Below are positions 25,691 to 33,734 of a stretch of 64,000 nucleotides of DNA, piece by piece. Made by a program: the position numbers and the translations under genes. Under the pieces are notes generated by a model. It was not told the DNA's origin. It was given only the letters and a program-made list of their open reading frames with translations, and searched no databases. The DNA is from Deltaproteobacteria bacterium. Lineage in GTDB: Bacteria > Desulfobacterota > Syntrophobacteria > Syntrophobacterales > Syntrophobacteraceae. The stretch covers positions 1 to 64,000 of the forward strand of contig JAJYDE010000015.1 of assembly GCA_021777755.1 (NCBI GenBank), written 5' to 3'. Every line of letters begins with the position of its first letter. The first letter of the stretch is position 1.

Positions 25691-27340
25691 ATGAACCTTC
25701 GAAATTCGGCGACTTACCACCCACCCGAAAACGAGCGCCGTATCTTGTGCGTATTTCCCGAATACGGCATCTCTTTTGGGACCTTCAACCACTCGTTTCC
25801 CCTTACCCCTTCGGTCAGGGCCTTCATGCCCCCCCAGGGGCTTCTGCTGGTTGCCGCGCTGATACCGCAAAACTGGGAGGTCCGATTTATCGATGAAAAC
25901 AATGAAGCTGCGGACGAAGAGGATTTTGGCTGGGCCGACGTGGTGTTCACCTCGGGGATGCACATCCAGCGGGAGGCCATTCGCGATGTGATAGACCGGG
26001 GGCACCGGGCCGGAAAACCGGTCGTATTGGGCGGCGCATCCGCCTCGGCGGCGCCCGAATGGTATCCGGAGGCCGACATTATCCATGTCGGCGAAGCCGG
26101 GGACGCGACCTTCAGGATATTCGACATGATCGATCGGGCTCCCTCGCGGCCGCCCGAGCAGGTTGTCTTTCACACCTCCGATCGGCTTCTTATGACCGAG
26201 TATCCGCCGCCAGCCTATCACCTGATCGACTTGTGCCACTATTTTCTGTGTTCGGTGCAATTTTCAAGCGGATGCCCCAATGTGTGCGAGTTTTGCGACG
26301 TGCCGGTTCTCTACGGACGCCGGCCGCGACACAAGAGCACAGCGCAGGTGATCCGGGAACTCGATATCCTGGCGGCCGGCGGAGCGCCTTCGGTGCACTT
26401 TCTCGACGACAATTTCTTCGGAGATCCCGAGGCGGCCCGCGAATTGCTCCACGCCCTGGCGGCCTGGCAGGACAAATGGGACTGCCTGGTGCGGTTGTCG
26501 TTGGAGGCGACCCTTGAAATATCTCAACACCCCGACCTTCTCGAACTTCTGAAAAAAGCCTACTTCACAAACATCTTCTGCGGGGTTGAAAGCCCCGAGG
26601 CCGAAGCGCTGCGGGCGATAAAGAAATCCTTCAACACAAAGACCCCCATCCTCGAGGCGATCGACACCTTCAACCGGTACGGAATGGAGGTGGCCGTGGG
26701 TCTTATCATGGGCTTCGATACGGACACACCGCGGACTCCGCGGGTGCTAGCCGAATTTATCCGCGCTTCGCAAACCCCCGTCCACACGCTCAACATCCTC
26801 TACGCGCTTCCCAAAACCCCGCTCTACAACCGGCTGGAAAAGGAGGGGCGGATCGTCTCCGACGAGGGCCGCGACTCCAATGTCAAATTTTTAAGACCCT
26901 ATGAGGAACTGATAGGCGACTGGCTGAGACTGATCTCGGAGGTCTACGAACCCGAAGCTCTCTATGAGCGCTACGAGACACAGACGATCAGGACCTATCC
27001 CAATCGCCGGCGCCCGCGATTTCCACTGCGCCAGGTGACACCGCGAAATCTTCGCCGAGCCTTTTCCATTCTCTCCCGGCTGATCTGGCAGGTGGGAATA
27101 CTCTCGAATTACCGCCGGGTTTTCTGGCGAATGTTTCGAAACCAGTTACGCCAGGGGCTGATTGAAAACATCTTTCAGATAGCGCTGGTGGGCCACCATC
27201 TCATCATGTACACCCAGGACACGGTCGCGGGCCGCATCCACGCGTGCCACTTCGCGCCCCGGCTCCGGTGGCAGGCCAGCGAGGAAAACATAAACGGCGC
27301 CGGATCAGGTCAAACGATGCCCGCCCCGACTCCGAAGTGA
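25691..27340 (+). CDS. B12-binding radical SAM protein, HpnP (hopanoid C-2 methylase)-like
   Basis: 549 residues. The N-terminal cobalamin-binding domain contains RILCVFPEYGISFGTFNHSF, VRAFMPPQGLLLVAAL, WEVRFIDENNEAADEEDFGW and VVFTSGMHIQREAI, a run I associate with HpnP and close relatives. The radical SAM cluster motif is CPNVCEFC near 195-202. The C-terminal region (DUF4070-like) follows. Linked to a squalene-hopene-type cyclase, so methylation of the cyclase product is likely. Related DUF4070 proteins have other or unknown substrates, so C-2 specificity is not proven. The last 36 bases overlap the convergent MMPL gene. Confidence 0.82.
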   Translation: MNLRNSATYHPPENERRILCVFPEYGISFGTFNHSFPLTPSVRAFMPPQGLLLVAALIPQNWEVRFIDENNEAADEEDFGWADVVFTSGMHIQREAIRDVIDRGHRAGKPVVLGGASASAAPEWYPEADIIHVGEAGDATFRIFDMIDRAPSRPPEQVVFHTSDRLLMTEYPPPAYHLIDLCHYFLCSVQFSSGCPNVCEFCDVPVLYGRRPRHKSTAQVIRELDILAAGGAPSVHFLDDNFFGDPEAARELLHALAAWQDKWDCLVRLSLEATLEISQHPDLLELLKKAYFTNIFCGVESPEAEALRAIKKSFNTKTPILEAIDTFNRYGMEVAVGLIMGFDTDTPRTPRVLAEFIRASQTPVHTLNILYALPKTPLYNRLEKEGRIVSDEGRDSNVKFLRPYEELIGDWLRLISEVYEPEALYERYETQTIRTYPNRRRPRFPLRQVTPRNLRRAFSILSRLIWQVGILSNYRRVFWRMFRNQLRQGLIENIFQIALVGHHLIMYTQDTVAGRIHACHFAPRLRWQASEENINGAGSGQTMPAPTPK

Positions 27341-29572
27341 AGAACAAAACTCATAGATCCTGCCGACCGGGGAAGGCGCCCACCAATTCCAGCGCCCGAG
27401 CAGCCGCATGGTGGCGGGAACGAGCAGGCAGCGCACGATTGTGGCGTCAATTATGATGGCAAGCCCCATCGCCACGCCTATTTCCTTTATGACCGTAAGG
27501 GCTGCGAAGGCGAAGGCGAAGAGCACAAGGGCCATGATCGCCGCGGCACCCGTAATGACCCGCCCGGTGCGCTCCAGGCTGAGCGCCACCGCGCGGGTGT
27601 TGTCGCAAGTTTTTCGATACTCCTCGCTGGCCCTGCTCAGCAGCAGCACTTCATAGTCCATGGAAAGCCCGAAAAGCATGCAGAACATCATTATGGGGTT
27701 CATCGCCTCGATGGGGCGGGGGGTAAAATGGAGCCAGGACGCCAGGTGACCGTACTGGAATATCCACACCAGGGCGCCGAATGAGGCGCTAATGGACAAA
27801 AGGTTCATCAGCACGGCCTTTAGAGGCAGCAACAATGATCGCAGCATCAAGAAGAGCACGAGATAGGTCACGACGATCATGGAGCCGATCACATAGGGCG
27901 ACCGGTCTCTTATCGCCCTGATGAAATCGACGTGGAAGGCACTTTCTCCGGTAACCATGACTTGGCCTCCCACCGGGGGGTGTGATCGGTCGATGGTTCG
28001 AACAAGGTTCAGTGCCCTCTGGCCGCCGGCGTGCAGAGAGGTTTGAGCGACCAGCATCACGATATCGGCTCCGACCATTTTTTTTACGGCAAGACGCATC
28101 CCCTTCGGAAGGCTCGTCAGGGGCCGGGAGTAGATTTTTCGATATTGGTCGAGGTTTATGGCCGGGTTCAGGTCCACTATGCTTTTTACGGAATTTACGC
28201 CCGGAAGTCGTGCGAGCCATCGGCTGAAATCGTAGAGCCGGGCGAGATGGCCGGGACCAAGGGGTGGAGAATCCGAATATCTTACTACTATTATGACAGG
28301 ATTGGAATCGGGGTCCGTAAAGTAACGGTGCAACTGCTCGAAGCCTCTTCGCGACTCGGCCGATTGGGGCAGTGCGGATACGTCGGTCGCCCCGAGTTGG
28401 ATATTTGCAAACGGAATTCCCAAAACAATCAAGAAAATGGCCGACGGGGCCAGAATTCGCCAGGGATGGGACATCACCGAGGAGGAAAGAGCGCGCCAAA
28501 AGCGTGTGGACTCTCCCGGCTGTCCGGCGCCGGCGAAGGGCAGCCTCCAGCTGTTTATTCCTGGCCCCAAAACCGCCAGAACGGCAGGCAGAAGAGTCAG
28601 GGCGCAGATGACGGCGATCGTGACCACGATGGTCCCCGCCATACCTATGGAGCTGACATGGCCGACGGGCAGCCACAACAAGCCGAGAAATCCGATGGCA
28701 ACAGTTGCCCCCGAGAAAAGAACCGCCCGCCCGGTGGTGGAGACGGCTTTCGCCAGGGCGTCGGGGACTGGGAGGAACCTGAGTTCGGCACGAAACCGGC
28801 TGGAGATGAAAAGCGAATAATCGATGGCTACGCCCAGCCCGACCATGACGATGACATTTTTAGCATAGATCAGAACGGGGGTGAAGTGGGCCAGGACCAA
28901 TACGGCGGCAATACCCGCGGTTACCGCCAGGACTCCGATCACAAGCGGTATCAGTGCCCCGACCACCGAACCGAACACGAAAACCAAAACCAGCCCCACG
29001 GCGGGAAGCACCCTGATTTCCCCCCGGCTTGCGTCCCGTTCGGCAAGCCTTGTGAGGTCGTAGTTGCGCGGGTACTCCCCGAATGCGGTAATTTGCAGTG
29101 CTTTTGAATGGATTTTGGCGCGCAACTTAGGATAGATGTCGGTTACGAGTCTGTTTTGGTTCGCCCCCTCGTCCCTCATTTCCACCCTTGCGATTACCGC
29201 CCGCCCGTCGCGGGATATGTAGCGCCCGTCAAACCCCGCACCCGATCCGTCGTAGGCGGTTTTAACCGCGGCCACATGGGGGGCGTTCCGCAATGGTTTC
29301 AGGGCACGCAGGACTTGGAGCTTGAATTCGGGGTCGGAGGCCTTGAGGGTTTTGCTTCGAAAAATGAGGCCAAAGGAGGGCAAGGTTGAGGCGGGCAGCT
29401 GCTTCTTTATAAGTTCGAGCGCCTTTCCGGATTCGGAGCTGGAAGGGATGATCACCGACCGCAGCTCCCCTCCCCGGCTCGTCATCCAGGCGGCGGGGGC
29501 CAAGAAAAGCATTGAAACGGCGATTATCCACCAGCGGAGACGGTAAACCGCGTATCCCCAGGATTTCAGCAT
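27305..29572 (-). CDS. MMPL/RND-family lipid transporter
   Basis: 755 residues. One N-terminal helix (WWIIAVSMLFLAPAAWMTS), a periplasmic loop, a bundle of five to six helices, a second helix near 380 (ILAPSAIFLIVLGIPFANIQ), a second loop, and a final bundle. The signature VGLGVAIDYSLFISSRFRAE and its partner FGLSMDYEVLLLSRASEEYR show the MMPL type, with Asp-Tyr pairs of the proton relay. It ends AIIIDATIVRCLLVPATMRL, also typical. HpnN, the hopanoid transporter, belongs to the same superfamily; the position next to the cyclase suggests a similar task here. An in-frame ATG at 29617 is an alternative start. Confidence 0.85.
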   Translation of the reverse strand: MLKSWGYAVYRLRWWIIAVSMLFLAPAAWMTSRGGELRSVIIPSSSESGKALELIKKQLPASTLPSFGLIFRSKTLKASDPEFKLQVLRALKPLRNAPHVAAVKTAYDGSGAGFDGRYISRDGRAVIARVEMRDEGANQNRLVTDIYPKLRAKIHSKALQITAFGEYPRNYDLTRLAERDASRGEIRVLPAVGLVLVFVFGSVVGALIPLVIGVLAVTAGIAAVLVLAHFTPVLIYAKNVIVMVGLGVAIDYSLFISSRFRAELRFLPVPDALAKAVSTTGRAVLFSGATVAIGFLGLLWLPVGHVSSIGMAGTIVVTIAVICALTLLPAVLAVLGPGINSWRLPFAGAGQPGESTRFWRALSSSVMSHPWRILAPSAIFLIVLGIPFANIQLGATDVSALPQSAESRRGFEQLHRYFTDPDSNPVIIVVRYSDSPPLGPGHLARLYDFSRWLARLPGVNSVKSIVDLNPAINLDQYRKIYSRPLTSLPKGMRLAVKKMVGADIVMLVAQTSLHAGGQRALNLVRTIDRSHPPVGGQVMVTGESAFHVDFIRAIRDRSPYVIGSMIVVTYLVLFLMLRSLLLPLKAVLMNLLSISASFGALVWIFQYGHLASWLHFTPRPIEAMNPIMMFCMLFGLSMDYEVLLLSRASEEYRKTCDNTRAVALSLERTGRVITGAAAIMALVLFAFAFAALTVIKEIGVAMGLAIIIDATIVRCLLVPATMRLLGRWNWWAPSPVGRIYEFCSSLRSRGGHRLT

Positions 29573-30045
29573 AAATCTCTCATTGACCTCCGGCGCGAAA
29601 CCGCACACCAGCCGCAACGGCTTTTTCGAAGCACCGCGCGGGAGCGGAAAACCCCGTCAGGAGAGCACGGCGTGGCTTATGCTCATCCTGCGCGAAATCA
29701 GCTCGTGGCGTAGCCCCCGGCCCCGACTAACATGGGTTCCGAATAGGCGTTAAGTATAACTTAAGGTGAAATTTGGCTCTTTTCCAGTCCGAGAAGGCCC
29801 GATGGAGGCCCATGGATATGCGGAACACCCGCTTTATCGGCCGCTGGAAAACATGACTGTTGCGAGTTCTTTTGGACGTATCGGGTGCGGATTCAACAAT
29901 GTTGGTCGATAAATGTATAATCCTTGTCGATGTGTACGGATAATTCCAGATTATTCGGGCTGAAATTGGAGGTTGTTCTTTTGAGGATCGGGGGAAAAAT
30001 AAGGGGAAGAAAAAAGAGGCTCAACTTATTTGCTGCGTAGCAACA
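29573..30045. other. Intergenic region between the MMPL gene and the integrated-element remnant
   Basis: No gene seen. Composition changes to AT-rich after about 29750, which may mark one edge of the element remnant. TATAAT at 29917-29922 could be a -10 box. Confidence 0.4.
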
Positions 30046-30441
30046 TTATTTTTGCATCATTCGGAACTTATCTTCTCTTTCCTGCTTTCGGGCTCGGGTC
30101 CCGTAAACGAAAACCCCCACCAACGCGGCCAAACCGGTGCTTCCCAATGCGAAGCCAGCCCATTCCTTGCCCGCATAAGCCACGATACACCCTCCAACGA
30201 CTGTAGCAATCCCGATTATGAAGCCCGAGATTATTCCGAGGGTACTATTGATACTCTCCGTCTGTACTACCTTGGCTTCCAAGCGGTGACGATGGGCCTG
30301 CTGTTCTTCAGCCATCCGCAAGATACGCTCCGCAGCGCACGGGATAATGTTTTCGTAATTCCGCAATAATTCAGGAGGAGGCAACGGTCCCTGATGCACC
30401 TGGATACTGGACCGGGCATGGATTAAGGCATTCCGGTCGGG
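30046..30441 (-). CDS. DUF2335 predicted membrane protein, start unclear
   Basis: The product contains GPLPPPELLRNYENIIPCAA, ERILRMAEEQQAHRH and two hydrophobic segments (STLGIISGFIIGIATVVGGC and AGFALGSTGLAALVGVFVYG), then a charged end: a DUF2335 protein. No ATG lies between the stop of the upstream gene (30443) and the conserved domain. A GTG at 30399 would start only three residues before it. The frame is continuous with the +1 frame of the 73-residue gene upstream, and an A6 run sits at the junction. The gene may start at GTG, be made by slippage, or be damaged. Confidence 0.6.
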   Translation of the reverse strand, partial: PDRNALIHARSSIQVHQGPLPPPELLRNYENIIPCAAERILRMAEEQQAHRHRLEAKVVQTESINSTLGIISGFIIGIATVVGGCIVAYAGKEWAGFALGSTGLAALVGVFVYGTRARKQEREDKFRMMQK

Positions 30442-30442
30442 T

Positions 30443-30664
30443 TTATTTTTTGAGGGCTGAGGCTGCTTTTGCCTGAGAAGCCTTGAATTTACCCAGCGCG
30501 ACCTCCATGTCGCGTCCAACCGCCAGCCAATCCGATTTAGTCGCCAATCGGTCGGCCTCTTCTCGGCTGGCGTTTTCATTGTAGCCAGTCGGCGTGTCGC
30601 CCAAGTCAAGGCTCCTGGCCAGACCGCCGATAAAACCGATATGTGCAAATAAATAATCGGTCAT
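30443..30664 (-). CDS. Small conserved hypothetical protein
   Basis: 73 residues: MTDYLFAHIGFIGGLARSLD, then LGDTPTGYNENASREEADRL and SDWLAVGRDMEVALGKFKAS. I recall similar small proteins beside DUF2335 genes, often in mobile regions. GGGAG lies just upstream of the ATG. It ends in ALKK-TAA within an A6 run that overlaps the open frame of the DUF2335 gene. Function unknown. Confidence 0.6.
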   Translation of the reverse strand: MTDYLFAHIGFIGGLARSLDLGDTPTGYNENASREEADRLATKSDWLAVGRDMEVALGKFKASQAKAASALKK

Positions 30665-30849
30665 TTCGGAAACTCCCTTTCCAGGCTTTTTATGGAAAGG
30701 GCAACCTGCCCCGTAACATCAGAGCTTCCCTGTTGAAAGTACACAGGCCCCGCCATTCGTCAATTCAATTTCGGAGATCATCGCTTCGCCCACCCCGCCA
30801 GGCCACTCGCCCCACGACATATTTCCGGCCTTCGTGCGCAGGCATGTGA

Positions 30850-31065
30850 ATCGCCGAGTCCTTTCGGGCGACAGGGTTGGAACTTCTCGGGCACAAGCAC
30901 ATCAACATGACCGCGCGGTATGCCCACCCGAGCCATGAGGGCAAGAAAAAAGCGGTAAACCTGCCAAAGGATTTACCGCCGGAAATGCTCCCTCGGAATC
31001 TGCCTGTCACAAAAGTGTCACAACCCTTGGTGTCACTCCCCAAGCAAACTCAATCGGGGCGATAG
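30850..31065 (+). pseudogene. C-terminal remnant of a tyrosine integrase
   Basis: The frame encodes ATGLELLGHKHINMTARYAH then PSHEGKKKAVNLP: the LLGHK box and the TxRYAH box with the nucleophilic tyrosine of phage-type integrases. Upstream, the frame is interrupted and only traces remain (for instance HDIFPAFVRRHV in another frame). The 3' end runs 12 bases into the 3' end of the tRNA-Pro gene, the standard arrangement for an element integrated at that tRNA. Confidence 0.8.
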
Positions 31066-31127
31066 GATTTGAACCTACGGCCCCCTGCTCCCAAGGCAGG
31101 TGCGCTACCAGGCTGCGCTACGCCCCG
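31054..31127 (-). tRNA. tRNA-Pro(UGG)
   Basis: Read on the minus strand it begins CGGGGCG and ends CGCCCCG plus discriminator A, a perfect 7-pair acceptor stem. The D arm is AGCGCAGCCTGGTAGCGC, the anticodon stem-loop CCTGC-CTTGGGA-GCAGG gives anticodon TGG, and the T arm GTAGG-TTCAAAT-CCTAT is normal. CCA is not encoded. Its 3' end is the likely attachment site of the element whose integrase remnant overlaps it. Confidence 0.96.
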
Positions 31128-31252
31128 ATAAGAGATGAGCTTTTACCACGCGCGGCGCATTTAGACAAGTCCGGTGCGCGGTCCTCACAAGGCAAAACAA
31201 GAAAAATTCATTATGAAGAGGCGGGTCCGCGGGCAATCAATCGCTCAGAGGG

Positions 31253-32425
31253 CTAAGATCGAGCGGGGGCATCATTTGCAACTCCACGGCGCAATTTTAT
31301 GTCGTAGAGTTCGGCACAGGCCGCATCGACCAGGTCCCCGGCCCCCGATGCGCCTTCGTCAAGAGTCCCGACCCCGATGGCCGTGGTTATGATGGTGGCC
31401 GTGTTGCCTTCCCGGTAGGGAGACTTCCTCATGGTGGATGAAATGTAGGGGATGACCTCGCGCGCTTCCTCCTCGGGCACCCCGGGAAGCACGATCAAGA
31501 ATTCATCGCTTCCGTACCGGCCCAGAAAGCAGCGCTCCTCGGGAAGGATCTCTTCGAGCAGGCGGGCGGCATGCTTGAGCACTTCCATGCCGCTGCCCGA
31601 TTCGTCCCAGTCCTGGACGAAGTTGAGATCGACCACCAGGACCGAAAGCGGGCCGCCCGAGCGGCGGGCCTTTCTGAATTCCTTATCGAGGATGGTGTGG
31701 ATCTGGAAAAAATTGAGAACCCCGGTCAGTTGATCTTTTACCGCGAAGTCGCGCACCTTTTCATAGGTCAGGCAGTTGTCCATCGAAAGGGCAATATTTA
31801 TACCCAGTTGCTCCAAAAAGTCGGCGCCGTCTTCGGGATGGTAACGGTCGGGGTCGGGGCTGCCAAGCAGAAGCGCCCCGAAAAGAAGATCGCCCATCTT
31901 CATGGGGATGAGCGCTCCCGAGGCCATCGAACCGGCGCTAAAACCGAGCATGGCGGGATAGCCGTTTCGATCGGAGACGAAAAGCAGCGGTTTTGGCGCC
32001 GGCCCCAACAGAGCCTGGGCCGAATCGGGATCAAGCGGTGAAATCCAGGCACCGGGGGCCGTTTCGCGGCTCATTGGCGGCTCGCCCTGAAAGAGCCTGT
32101 CCAAGAGCTCGGGATGCGAGAGAAACAGGACCAAAAGCCCCGTCTGGAACCGCTCCTTGATTTCGCCAAGCAGTTCTTCCACCAGACGATCCATATCGCG
32201 TGTCCTGAAAAGCACCCGCTCTATGGCCGCAAAATGCCTCCAGGTCACCTCGTTTTCCAACGCATTGGCGACCACGGCGGCAAGCTCACCACGCAGGACC
32301 CGGTTTTCCCGAATCACTTCCTCCAGGCCGGGGCCCGGCGTTTCGGGCACCTGTTCGCCCTCAACGGAGGCTTTTGGCCCCTTTTTTTTCCAACCGCGTT
32401 TCGAGATGGGTTTCAATAAAGTCAC
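31253..32425 (-). CDS. DUF484/GAF-GGDEF protein, probable diguanylate cyclase
   Basis: 390 residues. After a charged N terminus, a DUF484-like helix (NALENEVTWRHFAAIERVLF) and GAF-type domain run to about 220; a GGDEF domain follows (DQLTGVLNFFQIHTILDKEF, then FLGRYGSDEFLIVLPG). The signature is GSDEF, with Ser for the second Gly. Some enzymes tolerate this change, others lose activity, so c-di-GMP synthesis is likely but not certain. No transmembrane helix: a cytoplasmic sensor. Confidence 0.85.
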   Translation of the reverse strand: MTLLKPISKRGWKKKGPKASVEGEQVPETPGPGLEEVIRENRVLRGELAAVVANALENEVTWRHFAAIERVLFRTRDMDRLVEELLGEIKERFQTGLLVLFLSHPELLDRLFQGEPPMSRETAPGAWISPLDPDSAQALLGPAPKPLLFVSDRNGYPAMLGFSAGSMASGALIPMKMGDLLFGALLLGSPDPDRYHPEDGADFLEQLGINIALSMDNCLTYEKVRDFAVKDQLTGVLNFFQIHTILDKEFRKARRSGGPLSVLVVDLNFVQDWDESGSGMEVLKHAARLLEEILPEERCFLGRYGSDEFLIVLPGVPEEEAREVIPYISSTMRKSPYREGNTATIITTAIGVGTLDEGASGAGDLVDAACAELYDIKLRRGVANDAPARS

Positions 32426-32443
32426 CTGTCAGTGAGCAAGTCC

Positions 32444-32953
32444 TCAGGCCTCGGAGATTTGCAGCAACCTGCGGCCAAGTTCGACGAGCGTGAGGGCTTC
32501 GTCGACGGCCGCTGCCGGCGAGAGGGCCAGGATCACCCCCGGGATCTGAAAGGTCGGCTGAAGGGCCACCACTCCCTTTCCCAGTTTCAGCGCCAGGGCA
32601 ATCTCCGACAGGGTGCCGTAGGCGCCTCCTATGGCGATCAGGACGTCGGCCGTATGCGCGATGATCGAATTGCGGGCAGCCCCCATATTGGTCGCAATGG
32701 GAAAATCGATGAATTCATTTGCATCGGTTGTGTTTGCTCCGGGAAGAATCCCCAGGGTGGTACCGCCGATCTCCTTGGCCCCTCGGGCCGCATCGGTCAT
32801 GACGCCGCCAAGGCCACCGCATACCAGGACCGCGCCCTTGCGCGCGATTTCGCGGCCGACCTCCTCGGCCACCGCTCTCAACTCCGGTTGACTGATCCCT
32901 CGTCCCACCACACCGATAATCGGAGTGCCGATCTCTATTCTTTCCATCCCCAT
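32444..32953 (-). CDS. TIGR00725-type LOG-like Rossmann protein
   Basis: 169 residues. The nucleotide-binding pattern is VLVCGGLGGVMTDAARGAKE, then GTTLGILPGANTTDANEFID and DVLIAIGGAYGTLSEIALAL with the GGxGT motif of lysine decarboxylase-like (LOG) proteins. The subgroup (TIGR00725) has no proven function. It overlaps the pcm gene by 19 bases, so they are probably co-translated. Confidence 0.85.
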   Translation of the reverse strand: MGMERIEIGTPIIGVVGRGISQPELRAVAEEVGREIARKGAVLVCGGLGGVMTDAARGAKEIGGTTLGILPGANTTDANEFIDFPIATNMGAARNSIIAHTADVLIAIGGAYGTLSEIALALKLGKGVVALQPTFQIPGVILALSPAAAVDEALTLVELGRRLLQISEA

Positions 32954-33579
32954 TTCCCCACCAGGTTTACGAATCTTACCCCGCCCAAATTTGTTTTCCT
33001 GATTGCCTCAGGCGCCCGTTCGACCAGGATGAGTTCCTGGGAAGTCCGGTCGCCGACCGGAACGATCAGCCGCCCGCCCTTTGCGAGTTGATCGATGAGC
33101 GGCTGAGGAATCTTCGGAGTGCCCGCCGTGACAATGATTCCATCGAAGGGCGCATCGTCGGGCCAGCCAAGAGAACCATCTCCGACCCTTATTATGACAT
33201 TGTCGTAGCCAAGACCGCGCAGAACCGAGTTCGCCCGGTAGCCCAGATCGGGATATCGCTCGATGGAGAAGACCCTGTCGGCCAGTTCGCCAAGCACCGC
33301 GGTCTGGTAACCCGAACCGGTTCCTATCTCCAGGACCTTTTCCCCGCCTCGCAGTTGCAGGCTCGCGGTCATGATTCCCACGATATAGGGCTGGGAGATG
33401 GTCTGGTTTTCCGCAATCGGCAGGGGATGATCACTGTAGGCCTGGTCCCGCAGGGCCTCGTCTACGAAAAGATGCCTCGGCACTTTCCGCATCGCCTCCA
33501 GGACCCTTTCATCGTGAACGCCACGAGCCATTACCTGAACTTCCACCATCCGTTCACGGGCCTTTTTGAAATTCACCAT
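32935..33579 (-). CDS. pcm: Protein-L-isoaspartate O-methyltransferase
   Basis: 214 residues. Hallmarks: VPRHLFVDEALRDQAYSDHP, the PIAENQTISQPYIV motif that contacts the isoaspartyl substrate, and motif I VLEIGTGSGYQTAVLGELAD. The end ESLxGG-type strand is replaced by VRFVNLVGKWGWKE, a normal Pcm terminus. The enzyme methylates damaged aspartyl residues for repair. The ATG at 33579 gives the usual length; the frame is open to 33648. Confidence 0.93.
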   Translation of the reverse strand: MVNFKKARERMVEVQVMARGVHDERVLEAMRKVPRHLFVDEALRDQAYSDHPLPIAENQTISQPYIVGIMTASLQLRGGEKVLEIGTGSGYQTAVLGELADRVFSIERYPDLGYRANSVLRGLGYDNVIIRVGDGSLGWPDDAPFDGIIVTAGTPKIPQPLIDQLAKGGRLIVPVGDRTSQELILVERAPEAIRKTNLGGVRFVNLVGKWGWKE

Positions 33580-33734
33580 ACGACCGTTTCCACTCCAATG
33601 CACGCCCCGAGGCCCCAATTCGACAATCTTTGCCGAACCTGTCGGCACTAAAGACTTTTCATATATTCAAAAAGATAAAGCAAGAAGAGAATTAATGCGC
33701 GCAGGAATTAGCCCGGGGTGTGGCTCCATCCTTT

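Noticed and set aside
28031-29107. A 358-codon plus-strand frame
   Set aside because: Shadow of the MMPL transporter; the product is Gly/Asp/Gln-rich without pattern.
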